64,000 nucleotides of DNA from Aquilaria yunnanensis (taxonomy: Eukaryota; Streptophyta; Magnoliopsida; Malvales; Thymelaeaceae), in NCBI GenBank assembly GCA_039654915.1, contig CM077594.1, positions 14,755,001 through 14,819,000 on the forward strand, written 5' to 3'. The notes below the pieces were generated by a model that worked only from the letters and a program-made list of their open reading frames with translations, made no database searches and was not told where the DNA came from. The position numbers and the translations under genes were made by a program. Below, in pieces: positions 1-13,012 of this stretch. Numbering within the stretch: the first letter of the stretch is position 1; every line of letters begins with the position of its first letter.

Positions 1-1400
1 GTGAGTTTTCATTCTATCCTTTCCATGTAAAGAAAACAAGAACATTTTTAACTGTTTTTGCTCGTCACATGACATGAAGTAAGGAACTAGTACTTACCAT
101 GGCTAGCTTAACAAACTTGAAAAACTTTGATCAGCCTCTACCGAAGGTGAAAGACTGCAGACAGAGATTGCAATGTTGGGCTGGGCCAAGAAAGACAGGT
201 CATCTCTGGCGGGGACCCACCGGAGTTCCTCATGTGGCAACTGTCGATAATGGTGGCACAGTGTTAAATTTTGGGCAGAAGCAAAGGTTTAGGGGGTGGG
301 ACTGGGGAGCTGTGAGATGGGACAAAAGGGAATTTAATGGGAACATGTAGAAACAATATGGCTTTGTAGATGAAGACAAGAGCAAAGGGATTAATAATGC
401 ATGGAAGAAGAGAAGAGGGCTAAGTGACAAGAACCACATCGCCTCACGTTGGAGACAAAGCGGTGGGATCAAAACAAAGGATGGTTTGATTTTGATTGAT
501 CACTACTCTAAAATCTTATCACCCATTTCAAAATAGAAAAATAAAAACTGAGGATAACCAGGGTGGTATTTAGTAAAACTTCGAGTTTGAATTAGGAAAA
601 TCAAGAACTAAGGTGATTGGGCTGGTGAGAACTCAATTTTTTTAGATATTGAGTGGAAGGAAAAGTTGGTCACGTGATAGCACATGTTTGAGTTACCGAG
701 TGATATAGACAAATTGTCCAGATCCAAATAGTTTATTGAGATCAAAGTTTGCCAATTTGAAGTTTTTGGGAAAAAGTGTCAGAACCAATATAGTTTGAGG
801 TGTAATGGGTAATTAGGCCTTTATTTTTCCTTTATGAAATGTTGCGTACTTTCTTACTCTTACCTTTCCTCATTTTTTGCAAAATCAATTTCTAGAGAGA
901 AATTGAACATTGCCTTTCGTTCGTGGCACTATTGATCTAGACTATCTTACTAAAAGAAATGTTTGGCCAAAGAGATTTAGATTTCGTTTACCCCGAGAAT
1001 TTTACTTGAGTCTTGTCGACTAAAAATTTTGGTGAAGATAAATATTAGAGGGAGAGAGAGAGAGAGAGGAAGGGAGAGAGAGGCAGAGTGATGGTGATGC
1101 TTCACGCATCGGAGAGTGGCTCTCTGCCCACTGCACCCCATTCTCTCTCTTCCGCTCTTCTTCCACTTTTGGGTGGAATTTTAGCATCCCAAGGTAATTC
1201 CAAGAAGAAGCATCACTGAGGAGGCTGCAAGTGAAGCACAAAAGCTTCCTCTTTGCATCACCCAAACCAAGAGATTTGTCTTTGCATTTCCTTCTCTTTT
1301 CTGTTCATATCCAATTCCTCCCCCATCAAAAAAGCTCTCACTTTTCTTTGTCCTCACCTTTCTTTGTCTCTTCTGTGCTTCAGAGGTTCTGTTTTTTCCT
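1..1400. other. Gene-poor stretch upstream of the first gene
   Basis: I see no recognisable gene here. An open frame at 99-350 (+) has no similarity I know and is probably chance. A GA microsatellite lies at about 1050-1082. The last few hundred bases, rich in CT, are probably the promoter and leader of the small gene starting at 1491. Confidence 0.4.
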
Positions 1401-1413
1401 TCCCCCGCATCTG

Positions 1414-1419
1414 TATAAA
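1414..1419 (+). promoter_or_regulatory. Candidate TATA box for the small gene at 1491
   Basis: TATAAA lies in a pyrimidine-rich stretch 72 bases before the first ATG of the conserved small ORF. The spacing would give a leader of about 40-50 bases. This rests on position and motif only. Confidence 0.4.
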
Positions 1420-1490
1420 CCAATCCTTCACTTCACTCTTCTCCCTGAACCAAGTTCCCATCTTTACTTCTTCGTTCCAACCTTCATTTG

Positions 1491-1775
1491 ATGAGAGCAA
1501 ATATGGGTTTTGCGGGAAGATTGGAGAGGGTGAACAACTTCAGCAGGAAGCAGTGCAGAAGCCTTTTCTGGAGAGTAAGAGCAGCTGTGAAGAAGGCTTA
1601 TGTGAGGAAGCAGCAGTTGAGGTTCCAGTATGATCCTTCAAGCTATGCCCTTAACTTCGATGATGGTTGCTCCCATTTGGGTTCTCCTGCTCACCCATCT
1701 GCTGAAATGAAAGTTGTTGGTTTTCCAGATTGCAGAAATACCATTAGGGTTTATGTTCTTTGGGTCAAATCTTGA
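1491..1775 (+). CDS. Small conserved plant protein of unknown function
   Basis: A single-exon ORF of 94 aa. The first ATG is at 1491, with a second in frame at 1503. The N-terminal half is strongly basic (residues about 9-40, rich in R and K, with a FSRKQCRSLFWRVRAAVKKA segment). It is followed by an aromatic QYDPSSYALNFDDG motif at about residues 44-57, and the protein ends in YVLWVKS. From memory, this basic segment plus YDPxSYALNFDDG recurs in a family of short uncharacterised plant proteins; I know no function for it. No signal peptide or membrane segment is visible. It lies tail to tail with the GID8 gene, about 700 bases away. Confidence 0.72.
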   Translation: MRANMGFAGRLERVNNFSRKQCRSLFWRVRAAVKKAYVRKQQLRFQYDPSSYALNFDDGCSHLGSPAHPSAEMKVVGFPDCRNTIRVYVLWVKS

Positions 1776-2481
1776 AATTGTTTCTAATTGTGACTTGGCT
1801 TCTTTTGCTCTTCATTCTGTTCCCGTAGCTTAGCTAGACCCCCAGGGTAGTATTTTAGGGGCGTATTTTGGATCTTTCTTGGGTATCCGACAATCTTCTG
1901 AAAACTTTAAATTTGTTACATTTATATCGGTGATCCCCACCTTTCCGTTGAATCATTCCATTATTCGTGTCTGCCCACTGTTAACGCAAAGGACGACGCT
2001 GGCGATTCATGATGTTGTCGAGGACTTGCATGAAACAACAAATCGAAGGTTCGGAACCAACATGAAACAATCTAAATTGTATAATCCCATAAATCTGCTT
2101 GCTTGGTTGCTTGGAGGCCAATTAACCATCCAATGTTCTATCTGTATCATTCCTTGTAAACATCCCCCCTCATCATTTGCACCTTTAGACAGCAAACAAA
2201 AAGGGGTGACTCTCGAGAGACTGAGATATATTGATCATCAATTAAACGAAGGCTCACGGCCACCGGATTCCTCTCAAGAAAACGTATTACGCATGAACAA
2301 ATTCCTAGCTAGCAATTGCAACAGGACATAAGGGTACAGGCACAAAATGAATCAACCATTTAGAGCTGTATCAGTTCAGGTGAATGAAGCTTGATTCCAC
2401 CAACAGAATTCATCAACCATATTGACCCCTATCTGTTCGAGTGAAGGCAGCTTGGTTCCACATAGGAGACATGCAAGCCGT

Positions 2482-4098
2482 TTATAGAGCAGGGTCTTCA
2501 AGTTTTGCAGTAGAAATATCATTTATACGAGGATAGGCAGCTTTTTCATCCAGCTGATTCTGAGCCCAAATCAGCATCTTAAGCAAGCTTGGAAGTTTAG
2601 GGTCTGCAATTCAAAAGAAACCACAAGTAATCTTAAATCAGCACAAGCCTTCTAGACCGAAAGCAACATGTATAGTAGCATAAAATAGGCATCAGTTTCA
2701 ACAAAGAAATGGAAGTAGGCACAGAAGTTGCCCATAATCCACAGTATTCACTAGGTGCCCAATCATGTGACAGATTATAGGGGTAGATAACCTTTTTCGT
2801 GGCTCTGGCTTGTAAGGATGGCTGCATTCACCTCACTTGCCGTCTTCAGCCGCTGTGACATGTCCAGTAGATCTCCAACCGGACAGTTAGATACATCTTC
2901 AAAAGCAAGCAACGCAACAGTTCTCTCCAGCTCTTCTAAAAAGCTTTGCTGCAGACACTTCCTATATCAGAATCTATAACAGCAAATTCGCAAAATGCAT
3001 GCCTTTTACTTGTAATTCAACAACTCAACATTGATTAGTACGTCTAAAAAAGTTATACTCAAGAATGGAAATCGTCTTACATTTTCTTCTCCCCTGGGTG
3101 CAAGCTCCTCTTGAGCAAACTCTAACGCTTCCTCTACTTTTCCATTTCGAATCAGCTCTATCAACCTCTGCTGTTGGAGATGGAAAAACAACTGGGGGTT
3201 TGTATCCAAGATCTTCAAAAAAGAAATTGAGATGTTGGCAAAGCTTGTTTTGAATAAACATAAGAACAACACTGCTGCTAATTTCATCCTACAGCAGTTC
3301 ATGTGTCATCAATTTAGCACAGAAAATTCCTTCTAGCATTTCAAGAGTCTTAAAAGCTATTATCTGGCACTAGATTAGGGGATTTTTTAGTAGGATGACC
3401 TTCTCCAGTCCAGGACTAAGTAAAGTAATTAAGTGCTAACCCAAATGTTACACAGTGAAGAAGCTAATATCTACAACCTAAGAATTTCATCACGATATGC
3501 CTCTAAACAGGGTAAAGGTCAAAAGAAATTGATTATGCCAACCATATTCAAATCTTAGTACAACAACCTACCTCAGGATTCAAATCATTAACTTTCTCTA
3601 TCGCATCCTCAACATTGCCACATTGTACAGCTTTCTTCACAGCCATCCTATCAGTAATTGTAGCAAGATCTATGTCTGCTATTTCCCAATAAGGAAACAC
3701 ATTTTTTCACATTTTCTCTGCCCAGCTGGTGTATTGCCTTTTTCCAAAAAAATGCCCCCACTCACCAAGGGGGGGTTGCTTCTCAGAATCATATGGCCAG
3801 GTCCAAAACTTTGTAGAAAAATGGGTGACAGAAAAAGAAAAGAAAAACAGATATAAAATAGTAAAGTAGAATCTTAATAACTGCAGCTACAGAAGGTAGA
3901 AAAGATGGTGCAAAAATTTCTTTTGCTCAACAGAAGGATACGTTCAGTTCCAGACTCCATCCGGAATTTTTCGGCAGCCTCAACATAGCCCTCAGTGACA
4001 AGAAAATTCATCACCAATTTATTCATGTCTTCTTTCCTGATTTTTACATCATTTAGTTTCTTCTCCCATTCATCCCTCGTGATCACTTTCTTTGACAT
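2482..4098 (-). CDS. GID8: GID8 homologue, LisH-CTLH-CRA subunit of the CTLH E3 ubiquitin ligase
   Basis: Five coding exons on the minus strand join in frame: 4098-3942, 3678-3572, 3212-3081, 2948-2792 and 2603-2482, giving 224 aa. All introns are GT-AG. The order is an N-terminal basic segment, LisH (about residues 25-57, with [21 protein letters not shown]), CTLH (about 58-115, with [18 protein letters not shown]) and a CRA region to the C terminus. Length and sequence agree closely with plant GID8/TWA1-type proteins. In yeast and animals GID8 is a scaffold of the GID/CTLH ubiquitin ligase; a role in the plant complex is inferred from homology. An AG acceptor (4103-4102) just before the ATG indicates an intron in the 5' leader. 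Upstream in-frame codons beyond 4098 are intronic. Nothing is broken. Confidence 0.95.
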
Positions 4099-4101
4099 GG
4101 C

Positions 4102-5020
4102 CTGTAACATGAAAGTGAAATATAAGCATTTCAAAGAACACTATGCAATGTGAAGTGGATTCACTACCCCCTAGCAGAGTCGAATGCAAAACAACCACCA
4201 GTTATATTGACAAAGCAATCACCACCAAAAAGAGATGAAATAAAGCTGATTGACATAACACACCATTTGAAGGATAAGTTTATGCAACGAAATAGGGTAG
4301 TTTCCTTATAAAAGGGAGAAAGGAAAGGCATAGACCTCTAACAGTAACTATTCCAAAATTTTATACGTATTGCTCCCAAAAGTCCAGACTCAGTTTTAAA
4401 AAAGCCAAACAATTCACGAATCAACCAATCATACATTTAGGATTAAAAATCTAGTGTGGATTTTGATTATCTTGTGCAAGCTCAAAGCTACATTTCTCAG
4501 AGTTAAAGTAGCTATCCTGGCACCCAAAAGAATTTACTTAACCAATCCTTGTAGACAAAGTTATCTAAATACTTGCTCTGGGCAGCGTCCGTGTCTTGAT
4601 ATGTACCAACAACCCCAAGAATCATAAAGCAACCGTCCCAGTGACATCAAGAACTTCATCCACAAGTCGACCTCAGCATAAAATCCATAAACCCAGAACT
4701 AAAATTTTAAACAGAGAGAAACCCAATTACCATAGCCTCAATATCTGCTAGTTGACGAATGACAAACCAGAACACTGACATCAGTACTCCACCGTCAATC
4801 CCATCGACATCCCGAAAAAGACTTCACACATCGTCTTTTGCCCAAAAAAATTTCTGAAAAATAATAACAGAAACACAAAGTTCACGATCAAGAAACCCTA
4901 ATTCCCATTGGAGCCAGAACAATCACAAAACGTAATCAACAACCCGAATCCTACCAATGAAGTGCTCCCACACACTGCAGCAAAATTGGAACTTCTTCTG
5001 TAGAGAGAGATAAGGAATAC
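4102..5020 (-). other. Probable 5'-leader intron of GID8
   Basis: On the minus strand TTACAG ends three bases before the GID8 ATG, and a good donor (AAG|GTATTCC) lies at 5020. That would make 4102-5020 a leader intron of 919 bases with a non-coding first exon from about 5021 to 5050 or beyond. The donor was chosen by eye; other donors in the interval are possible. No coding sequence is visible here. Confidence 0.45.
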
Positions 5021-5059
5021 CTTAAAGGCGGCAGATGTTTGTATTTATTCGATGACTTC

Positions 5060-6730
5060 CAGAATTCTGGTTTTCGTCAATGGAATTCTTGATTCGATCC
5101 CTTTGCTTGTTCCACTCGTGAAAATTGCAGAATCTCGTTCGGTTGTTTATTTGCTTTTGGTCTTTTCAAGGAATCGTGTCGAAGAGTGTTGGTTTGGGTT
5201 ACCTTATTTTATGGGCCTTAGCTTACCTGGGCCTCCGCAATGCCCAAATTCTGAGACTAAAATAAGATTTAGCCGCCCATGTCACTCCTTGAGCCCACTA
5301 AGAGTTGGTACCGTACAGAAAGCGGCGCGCATTGAAACTAATTTTTTGAATTTTCAGATTAGAATTTAACTTGGTGAATATCTTTGACTTTTTGGGAGGG
5401 CGGTCCCGGATTTTTGGCTCTTTCGTGGAATTTCATCAACCCCGACCTAATGATCCGTTATATGATATCTAAAAGGAATTTTGGATTTGCTCAAATGATC
5501 AAATTATATTTTGTTCTATTTCCATTATAACTGTCATTTTAGATATAATTTTTTATGGTGTATGAGAATCATTAGGTATGTGACATTTTACTTTATTTTG
5601 TAAACATTAACTATAATCAATGAATTCTCTATACTTGAAAATGCTTACCATTTTATGTGGTAAAGCGGTTTGTTGGTTTGTATCAGACTTCATTTTTTAA
5701 TGGAGAGATACAATAAGTTTCATTTCAAATCAACTAGAAACACCAAGCGGTTAATTGGTGTTGGAGTCAAATTCCCTTGAGTTTAATTTTTGAATTACAA
5801 AAAGGGATCTCCCATTTTATTTTTTATTTTAGGATGTTGTTAGATGATTTTTTATTTTAGGGTGTTGTTAGATGAAGCTAGAGTCTTAGGAAGTCTATTT
5901 CATTACAATTTTTTTTTCTTTTGTTTGACAGTTTGCAAATGGGGTCACTCAAACATTAGATAGAATGGGTCTTCATCCTATAGGGAGAACATCCTGGAAG
6001 TTTCCTTTTGCTCCCTGACTGATTATTGGATATATTGAGTTTGAATTAATTTATCAACTTTTTTCTTTAAAATATGAAATAGAAAAAAATTTTAAATATT
6101 GGATCTTTCATTATTCAAATTGTGTATCTTCATCACTTATAGCTATTTATCATTGATTGACGGTTCAAAAATAATTGATTGATCTAATTTTTATATAAAA
6201 TTTCTTACTTTATATATCATCATGCAAAATCCAATCATTTAGACAGGTATTCCTTACACAAAGATGTCCATTTATACATATATTTGTTTCCCTTGTTATA
6301 GGTATGGCTAAGTTTCACCATGGCTTCGATTGTGGATTCCCCTATCAAACTGGGAAAACCATAGAAAAGTTTGAAGTCCTTTAGTTTAACTCAATAAATA
6401 TCTTTATAAACAGGACATAAAATGTAATAGTAATTTTTTATGTTAATAAATTTGGTAGCTTTCCAATATTGCTTTAAAATTGAATTTAAAAATAAATGTA
6501 AAAAGATCAAGTAAAACCAAAATCCGGGGAGTTAGTATTTATCTATTTATAAGAGGCTCAAGCACGTTAAAAAATTTCTTATGTATGAAAAATACTTGCT
6601 TGGGAAAATTACCAATTTTAGTATCACTCACTACCATCTCAAAGAGAGTAGCTTTCATATTTCGGACATGAGTTACTCTGTATACACTAAAACAATAAAT
6701 ATAATTATCATAAGTTACAATGCACGACAG
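5060..6730. other. AT-rich intergenic stretch, no gene seen
   Basis: The start probably holds the GID8 promoter. An open frame at 5052-5369 (+) matches nothing I know. A 27-28 base near-exact duplication (TTTTTATTTTAGGGTGTTGTTAGATGA type) lies at about 5820-5875. The rest is AT-rich without convincing genes. Confidence 0.4.
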
Positions 6731-6734
6731 GGTA

Positions 6735-6958
6735 AAAAGCTTGCCCGATAGCAGCAGGGGAGGATTTTAAAAGGGGCTACCAGGGGCCAGACCCCTCAAA
6801 TGGTAGAATATGTATTTCTCCATAAAATTTAAAAGTAAGTATATTTTGATTCATCTTAAAACTAGTCAAACTTTCTTATAAGGACTATAACTTAGAAAAA
6901 TATTTATTTTGGATCATATTTTTATAATAAATGCTGGATCTGCCGCTGTTACGGGGTG
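6735..6958. mobile_element. Candidate hAT-type MITE
   Basis: The left end reads AGCAGCAGGGGAGGATTTT and the right end, reverse-complemented, reads AACAGCGGCAGATCCAGCATTT, an imperfect inverted pair. The left part continues as GGGGCTACCAGGGGCCAGACCCC. This is the look of a common plant non-autonomous hAT family whose ends carry a CAGAGCCAGGATTT-like motif; a longer relative is at 51287-52159. There is no coding potential, and I did not resolve a clear target duplication. Confidence 0.45.
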
Positions 6959-8309
6959 AGACTCAGACTCTATAAGTGTGCTCGTGAATTTCAAGAGGAA
7001 GTGTTGTGCCGATGGATGTTTGGAAGGATTCCGCGTTTGTTGCTAACAAAACAAAACAAAACAAGACTCCTAACCCAACACATGCATGTTTGTTATGTTG
7101 TCGAACGCGCAATTTTTACCAACAACTCAAATTTGTTCCCACCCTCTCCGTTTCTCGTACGTCTAGTTATTGCGACACACCTATATAGGCCTCTATCTAG
7201 TTTTGACACTTGAATTTTCCTCACTCAAATAGTCTACCCCTCAAACTATAACTTGGCACACATTACCCTATTCATGAATCCGGACACTTAAGCCCCTTTG
7301 CTTGAAACAACGGTCACGTTTTCATTACTTTATAGAACAATTACCTACCGTCACTGCCGCTGGATTTGTGAAAGCTTAATAAAAGAGGTCTTCCCTTGTA
7401 CTTTGTTGATACTTTACTCATACAATTCCTTTAATGGACATGCATAATATATTTTTTTATGATGGCTAATTTGTAAAGCAGGGCATTCTATAAGTACTTT
7501 GCTATAATTGATGCTAAATATAAACACCCGACAATTAGTGACAATAATTGACAAAATAATAGTACCTTTAATTTGTTCCCACACTAAAAATAATAATAAA
7601 TCAAAACTGTTATCCAACACAATTATAAGTTCCAATTTCATCCTAACCACATGGTTGAGATACGTGGATGGAGGTCCAAGGTTTAAATATGACCACTATT
7701 ATGGATATTATGGACATATGTCTAATTAGACATAGTAGTTAATTTTACAATTTTACTCTCAAAATTACCCTTCTCAAAAGAGTTTTCTCTTTCTCTCATT
7801 GCTATAGCCCTTTTACCCTTTTCATTCCGACTATTGTTGCCAGCCCACCGCTCTTTGATCTCTAGCTGCTGGTCCACCAATCTTTAATCTCTCGCTTCAA
7901 GCCGCTCCGATCTCCTTTCTTTGAGATGAATGACTATAAGGAGATGGAGAGATTTGGGATAAAGAACGACTTCGAGGATGGATAGTAGATAGGCTGCAAG
8001 TTCTACTGCTGGAAGCGGAAGGAGAAGTGCTCGCAGGTGAAAGATGACCTTCTAAATGAAATCTTTGCCAATGACTCCGAATCCGACGGTGATGGTTTTC
8101 AATCTCTAATCTCCGCTCCGTCATTGTGACCTCGCGATCTTCGACTGCCACAGCCTCACTTGAGGCTTTCAATACGACAGATGAAGCCGCCAAGGCTTGT
8201 GACAGAGCGGCCTACACAATGAGATCTGGTCGGAGGAGTATCCCATGACAGACGGCATTTCTTCTGCTGCTTTAAGTTCTACAACTAAGCCTTCCCTCAT
8301 ATTTTTGTA

Positions 8310-8900
8310 ACTTTTTGAGTTTACATATTCCTTTTCATTTTTGTTCATTTGTGAAAACATTTTGCCTTGTTCTTTTAGACATCTCATTTAGACAATTCTT
8401 TTTTTATTATTTGTGCATACATTTATTTATAAAGGAAACAAATTATTTGTATATTACTTTAAACATTTTTAAATTTTTCTTTAGACACTTTTACACATTT
8501 ATTCAAACATTTTTTTATTATTTCAGATAGTTATTTTTAAAGAGAACAAATTGTTTACATATTTGCTTAAATATTTTTAAATATATGTTTAGACACTTTT
8601 CAATATCCAATCAAATGATTTCTTATTGCTTCGTATACTTCTCATTTTATGATAATAATAAATTATTTGTAGCTTAATTCAAACACTTTCAAATACTGCA
8701 TTATACATTTTTACATGTTATTTTTAGATACATTTGTTCATTACTTCAGATGCTTTTACTTATCATTTTGACAAAGAACAAATAGTTTGCATGTTATTAA
8801 AAAGAACAAATAGTTTACATATTATTTTAGACATTTATACATACTTGTTCACACATTTTTCCCAATTTCTTTATACATTTTGCATCGTTGTCTTTGACAT
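8310..8900. repeat. Degenerate AT-rich tandem repeats inside palindrome-ended element 1
   Basis: Units of roughly 110-130 bases recur with the order A(C)AAATTRTTTRYATATT, AAACATTTTTAAAT, TTTAGACACTTTTACACATTTATTCA and TTTTTATTATTTCAGATAG. The same units occur in element 2 at about 29100-29440. Confidence 0.55.
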
Positions 8901-8961
8901 TTATTCAAATATGAGTAATGATGGAAGATCTAGTGGTGGTGACGATGGTAGCAACCTTAAC

Positions 8962-11484
8962 TATCACACCCTAAACCACCCACATCCCATTAAGCCTAGA
9001 TGGTTAAGCTAAGTTTTAACCAAATTTTAAACTTTATTGGGTGAAGTGGAACATAACAACCAAGATGCTTATTAATTAATTAATGTGTATTTCAAGTTCA
9101 AGCATTTGCAAAGCAAAACTTTAGGTGAAGGTTGCTAATGCATCTAATTTACAAGGATAAGTTAAGTTTAAAACTTAATGGGTTAACTTTTGTGAATGTG
9201 TCCTTGAGGGCGTCTCTTAGAGCTTACTGGGTGTGTATGAGAGTGTGCACAGGTGGGTGTGTGCACTTGCGCCTGGTGGGCTTACCCTCGGGTACTGAAA
9301 TTGTAGGTAGGACGTGTGTGCACTGGGCGCTAGGGCACCTTGGAGGCCTACCAAGTGTGCGCTAGTAAGCGTGTGTGCACTGGTGTGTGTGTGTGTGTAT
9401 GCACTGGTGTGCCCAAAAAGGCTTACCTTAGACCTTTTTAGTGTGCTTGCCAAAATTTCATACAAACATGCATTCCCAAATAAGTTCATGTGCCTATTTA
9501 GTACAAAATACAACTACTATGCATGCACCAATTTTTGCTCCTCATGTACCGTGTCTCAAGGCTTACCTTTAAGCTTCCTAGGGCTCACATGGATGCATGC
9601 CACTATGTTTCTTTGGGTCCCTATGCCAACACTATGTACATATATTTACAAGTTCAAAATAGGAATTTTAGGGATTACATGGCCAAAATATATGTACCAA
9701 AAAGTTGAGCTAACTAGGTGGCATGCATGTTACATAAGTTGGGCTACACGGTTTTAATGCCCACACTTATATAAACCTCCATCCTTATTTGACATTTAGG
9801 TTGAAGTTTTCTTATGAACCTCTTAGTCTTTACAAAAACTATGATAGAACCAAAGGCAGCCAATCCAACAACAGCCATTGTAGCCTACAATTCATAGATC
9901 ATTAGTTCATAGTATGAACTTTTGCAATCTTTTAATAATTTATTGTAACCAAGCTATACTTATTTATTCATACACTTCAAAAGATGTTCACAAGCACCTA
10001 TTCTTCAACTTCCTTTCCTGAAAATGAAGAATCAGGGCTAGAGCACTTTAGTACTCGGTAAGGGTTCATACAGCACCTAGTGCCTACAATGTTTAAAACA
10101 TTGCCATAATCACAAATATAGGTTTCCTCCTTCGAATACCTGCAACCAAAGATAAAAAAGACATAAAAAGACATAGGGCAATACAATACAAACATACATA
10201 TGTACAAAACTTAGGGTTAGCACACGCATCCAACAAAAAAGCATGCAAAACACACGCACCATACACACGATTTCCCATTTTTTAGGCATATCAAACATTC
10301 TTTTCATTTAATTAAGCATGTGATCATTTGAAATTAGTCAGATTAACATAGAGGTCCAGGTTATTGAACAAGTTCGACCATGCTTGATCAACACCCTAAT
10401 GCTTGCCATAAGTAAACTAGCTAGCTCACCATAGTGCTTTAGCACACTTAGCCATTTTCTTAGCTCTTAGGATACCTTGGCCATAGCCATCACCTAGGGT
10501 GGCTTTATTCCCTTAAAAATTTAGGTGAATGAGCATATTTGAACCCTTACCTTGCTTGGGTTTTTCAGCTAGATAGCTGAAGCCCTTCAATGAACCAAAT
10601 GCACCTTTGTAAGCCTACTTTTAAGCCGCCATACTCGATTTTGGCTTCCTTTGCTCCTTAAGCTTCTTTCTATGCTTTGCAGGATTTTTTTTTTGCCCAA
10701 TTTTTTTGGAGATGGTAGTTGTAATTAATGCCTAAGAAGCTACCTTAAGTTGGATGCAAGTCCAAGAGGTGGAAAGCTAAGGTTGGTTATGCTTGGTGGC
10801 CAAGGACTTTGACCAAATTTTGGCCTTAACCCTCTAAAGCCACTTGTATAATTTAAATTATTTGGTCAACATGTTAAACTCAGTTTGTGGGACAATTTCA
10901 GCACCCACTTTGTCTTTTAATTCAGCAATCTAAGGCACCAAACTTTCATATGAACCTATAGACCCCTTAAGGCCATCCGAGAGCTTCTTAGTGCACCTAA
11001 TGGTGCATATTGCTTTTTTTATGTGCTTTTTACTTCTTCTTAGCCCATGTTATGCTTCTAAGCTTCATTTTAAAGTTAGGTATCAAACTTATACAATTTT
11101 CCATCAAGGCACTTTGCCTTAAAGCCTTCTTATTCACACGGGGAGTACATAAGTGTCTGTGTCCATGAGCCACCTAGTGCCTCTCCCTTGGTGCACCTTA
11201 GGGCCCCTAGGTCTTTTGGCCAACTCTTTCCTCATTTCAAACCCTTATCTCAAACTCCACTTTGGCACTTAATTTTAGCCACCTTGGGCTTTCAAGGCAT
11301 GACACTTTCATCAAAGCCCCCATTGTGTGCACCTAAGGCTTCCTTGGGTACCCCTTTGAACATTTGGCTTCATATGCTTATTTTAATCATTTCTATGACT
11401 TGTATCACATATATGCACATTTTAAGTACAATTTATGTACATTCTAATTACAACTCATGGCCTATACAAGTTACAGGCATGACA
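8962..11484 (-). mobile_element. Candidate solo LTR nested in the palindrome-ended element
   Basis: Comparison with copy 2 shows about 2.5 kb of extra DNA here. Read on the minus strand the insert begins TGTCATGCC and ends GGTGTGATA, close to the TG...CA ends of plant gypsy-type LTRs with TA for CA at one end. It is flanked by TTAAC on the left and TTAGC on the right, a possible 5-base target duplication with one change. It has no recognisable protein. It contains a GT/TG-rich stretch at about 9330-9410 with a variant TGTGTGCACTGG motif. A long solo LTR is my best reading, but a different captured segment is possible. Confidence 0.38.
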
Positions 11485-11639
11485 TTAGCAGCAACGAGTT
11501 TTAAGGTAAGATTTTTTAAGAGAGAGAGAGTTTTGGTTAGGGGCAATTTTGCTAATTTCTTTTGTTGTAAGTGGGTTATATATAGAGAGTTAAGGGTGGG
11601 TTAATATGTCTAATTAGACATAAGTGCATAGTATAATAA

Positions 11640-13010
11640 TTACATAGCCACCACCAATTCCCCTATCATATCATTACATGTTCGTTCAATAACTTTTTAG
11701 ATCTCGAAAAAATAAACATTCTTCATTTCCTCTACACTATAAATAGTACCTCTATTGCATCATAAACTTATATTTTTTTTATTAATGAACCCTAGTTCCA
11801 CCCCTTTCCTTTTCTCCCATCATTTTTGCTCATTCGTTTTGTGTATCTGGCCAGACTTGGATACCAATCTAGGCTTGACCAGTTGATTTTTTACCATTAC
11901 TCCACCCAATTTTCCTTAATCACTTCCACCGTTCTTTTTCCTCCACAAAATTTCTTCAACACTATCAATAGGAACATCATCTGATTCATTTGATGCTTTA
12001 CGACAAATAGATCTGGGTGGCCCATTTTTTAAATTGATAGCTACGAAAAGATTGAGTGGGGTGTGAAAAGCGGGTAAGACTTGGATGATGAAACATTTAC
12101 AAATAATAGATAGGGATAATTGTATGTTATTTTTTTTATTTATCTGGTCTTTTATGATATTTTTTCGAGTTACTTATGAGTTATTTCTCCAAAATTATCC
12201 TGATTTACTTGAAAGGTTTCTATTCGATCCGATTCTCTTCCCTTCATTTAGTTTCATATAGCCTTTTATTAGTTAGTTTATATGTTCCTATTATTCTTTA
12301 ATATCATATATCATTGATTTATGAGATACCATTTGAGTCATTAGTAATTTAAATGAATTACCATTCTACCAAAAGTAAATAAATAAATAAATAGTACCTC
12401 CTAAGAAAGCAAACATCAGTAATTACCTCTACACTATGATAGTACGCATTCCTCATTCAATGTACGCTAATTTTTTTTTTCAATCTCACTACTTTTTTTT
12501 CCCTGTATTTTCGAGGAAAATGATAACTTAAATAAGAAGTGAGAGAAGAGTCGCAATAGTCATGCCGATCAAGATTCGAAAAATATACTTTGTATTTAAA
12601 ATTGACAAAATAATGGGATCTTATCTTATAGTTTAGACTTTTTGTTTAATTAGAGCAAAGTGGGGGATCTTTATCTTAATTGACTACAATTAAACCGCTG
12701 GTGGATATAACTATAAGCCACACAAATAATTAATTGCTATTTGCTAATCTAGTGAGTAGTAAATATTAAAAGAAAAGGACGGCAATGGAATAGGGAACTT
12801 CTCTTGACCGCCAGCCGTTTTCGTCTGCAAACAAACTACTGCCAGCGTGTCCTACGGTAGCCTTGTGAGAATTTCTTTTTTATGGCCGTTTAGAGAGTTA
12901 AAATTTTTTTGATGAGTCATGACTCATGGGCACCAAAAAAAAAAAAAAAAACGTTTTACAGGCAGATTATTAGAAGCATTAAAGTTTGATGGCCTAATGC
13001 AATATTTTAG
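11640..13010. other. AT-rich intergenic stretch, no gene seen
   Basis: I see no gene. There is a poly(A) run of about 18 at 12935-12952. The boundary to the foldback MITE pair is at about 13013. Confidence 0.4.
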
Positions 13011-13012
13011 TG

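Larger units (their letters stand above)
7711..11631. mobile_element. Palindrome-ended transposon, copy 1, carrying a nested insert
   Basis: Both ends carry the same perfect 18-base palindrome, TATGTCTAATTAGACATA, at 7717-7734 and 11605-11622. The flanking bases are also inverted (GGACA... left, ...AGTGC right). Inside the left end are a CT-rich stretch and then AT-rich degenerate tandem repeats (about 8310-8900) built from units such as TTAGACACTTTTACACATTTATTCA. The right end carries TATATAGAGAGTTAAGGGTGGGTTA. Copy 2 at 28350-29680 shares the ends, the repeats and the right subterminal segment but lacks the middle 2.5 kb. No transposase is visible, so this is a non-autonomous DNA element. 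The superfamily is uncertain because the target duplication was not resolved. Confidence 0.65.

Noticed and set aside
1..6. GTGAGT at the very start as a splice donor of a gene beyond the left edge
   Set aside because: There is nothing downstream that would serve as the next exon with a known protein; the match is easily chance.
9132..9757. Cysteine- and valine-rich open frames near the TG-repeat
   Set aside because: They come from the GTGTGTGCACTGG microsatellite-like sequence inside the nested insert.
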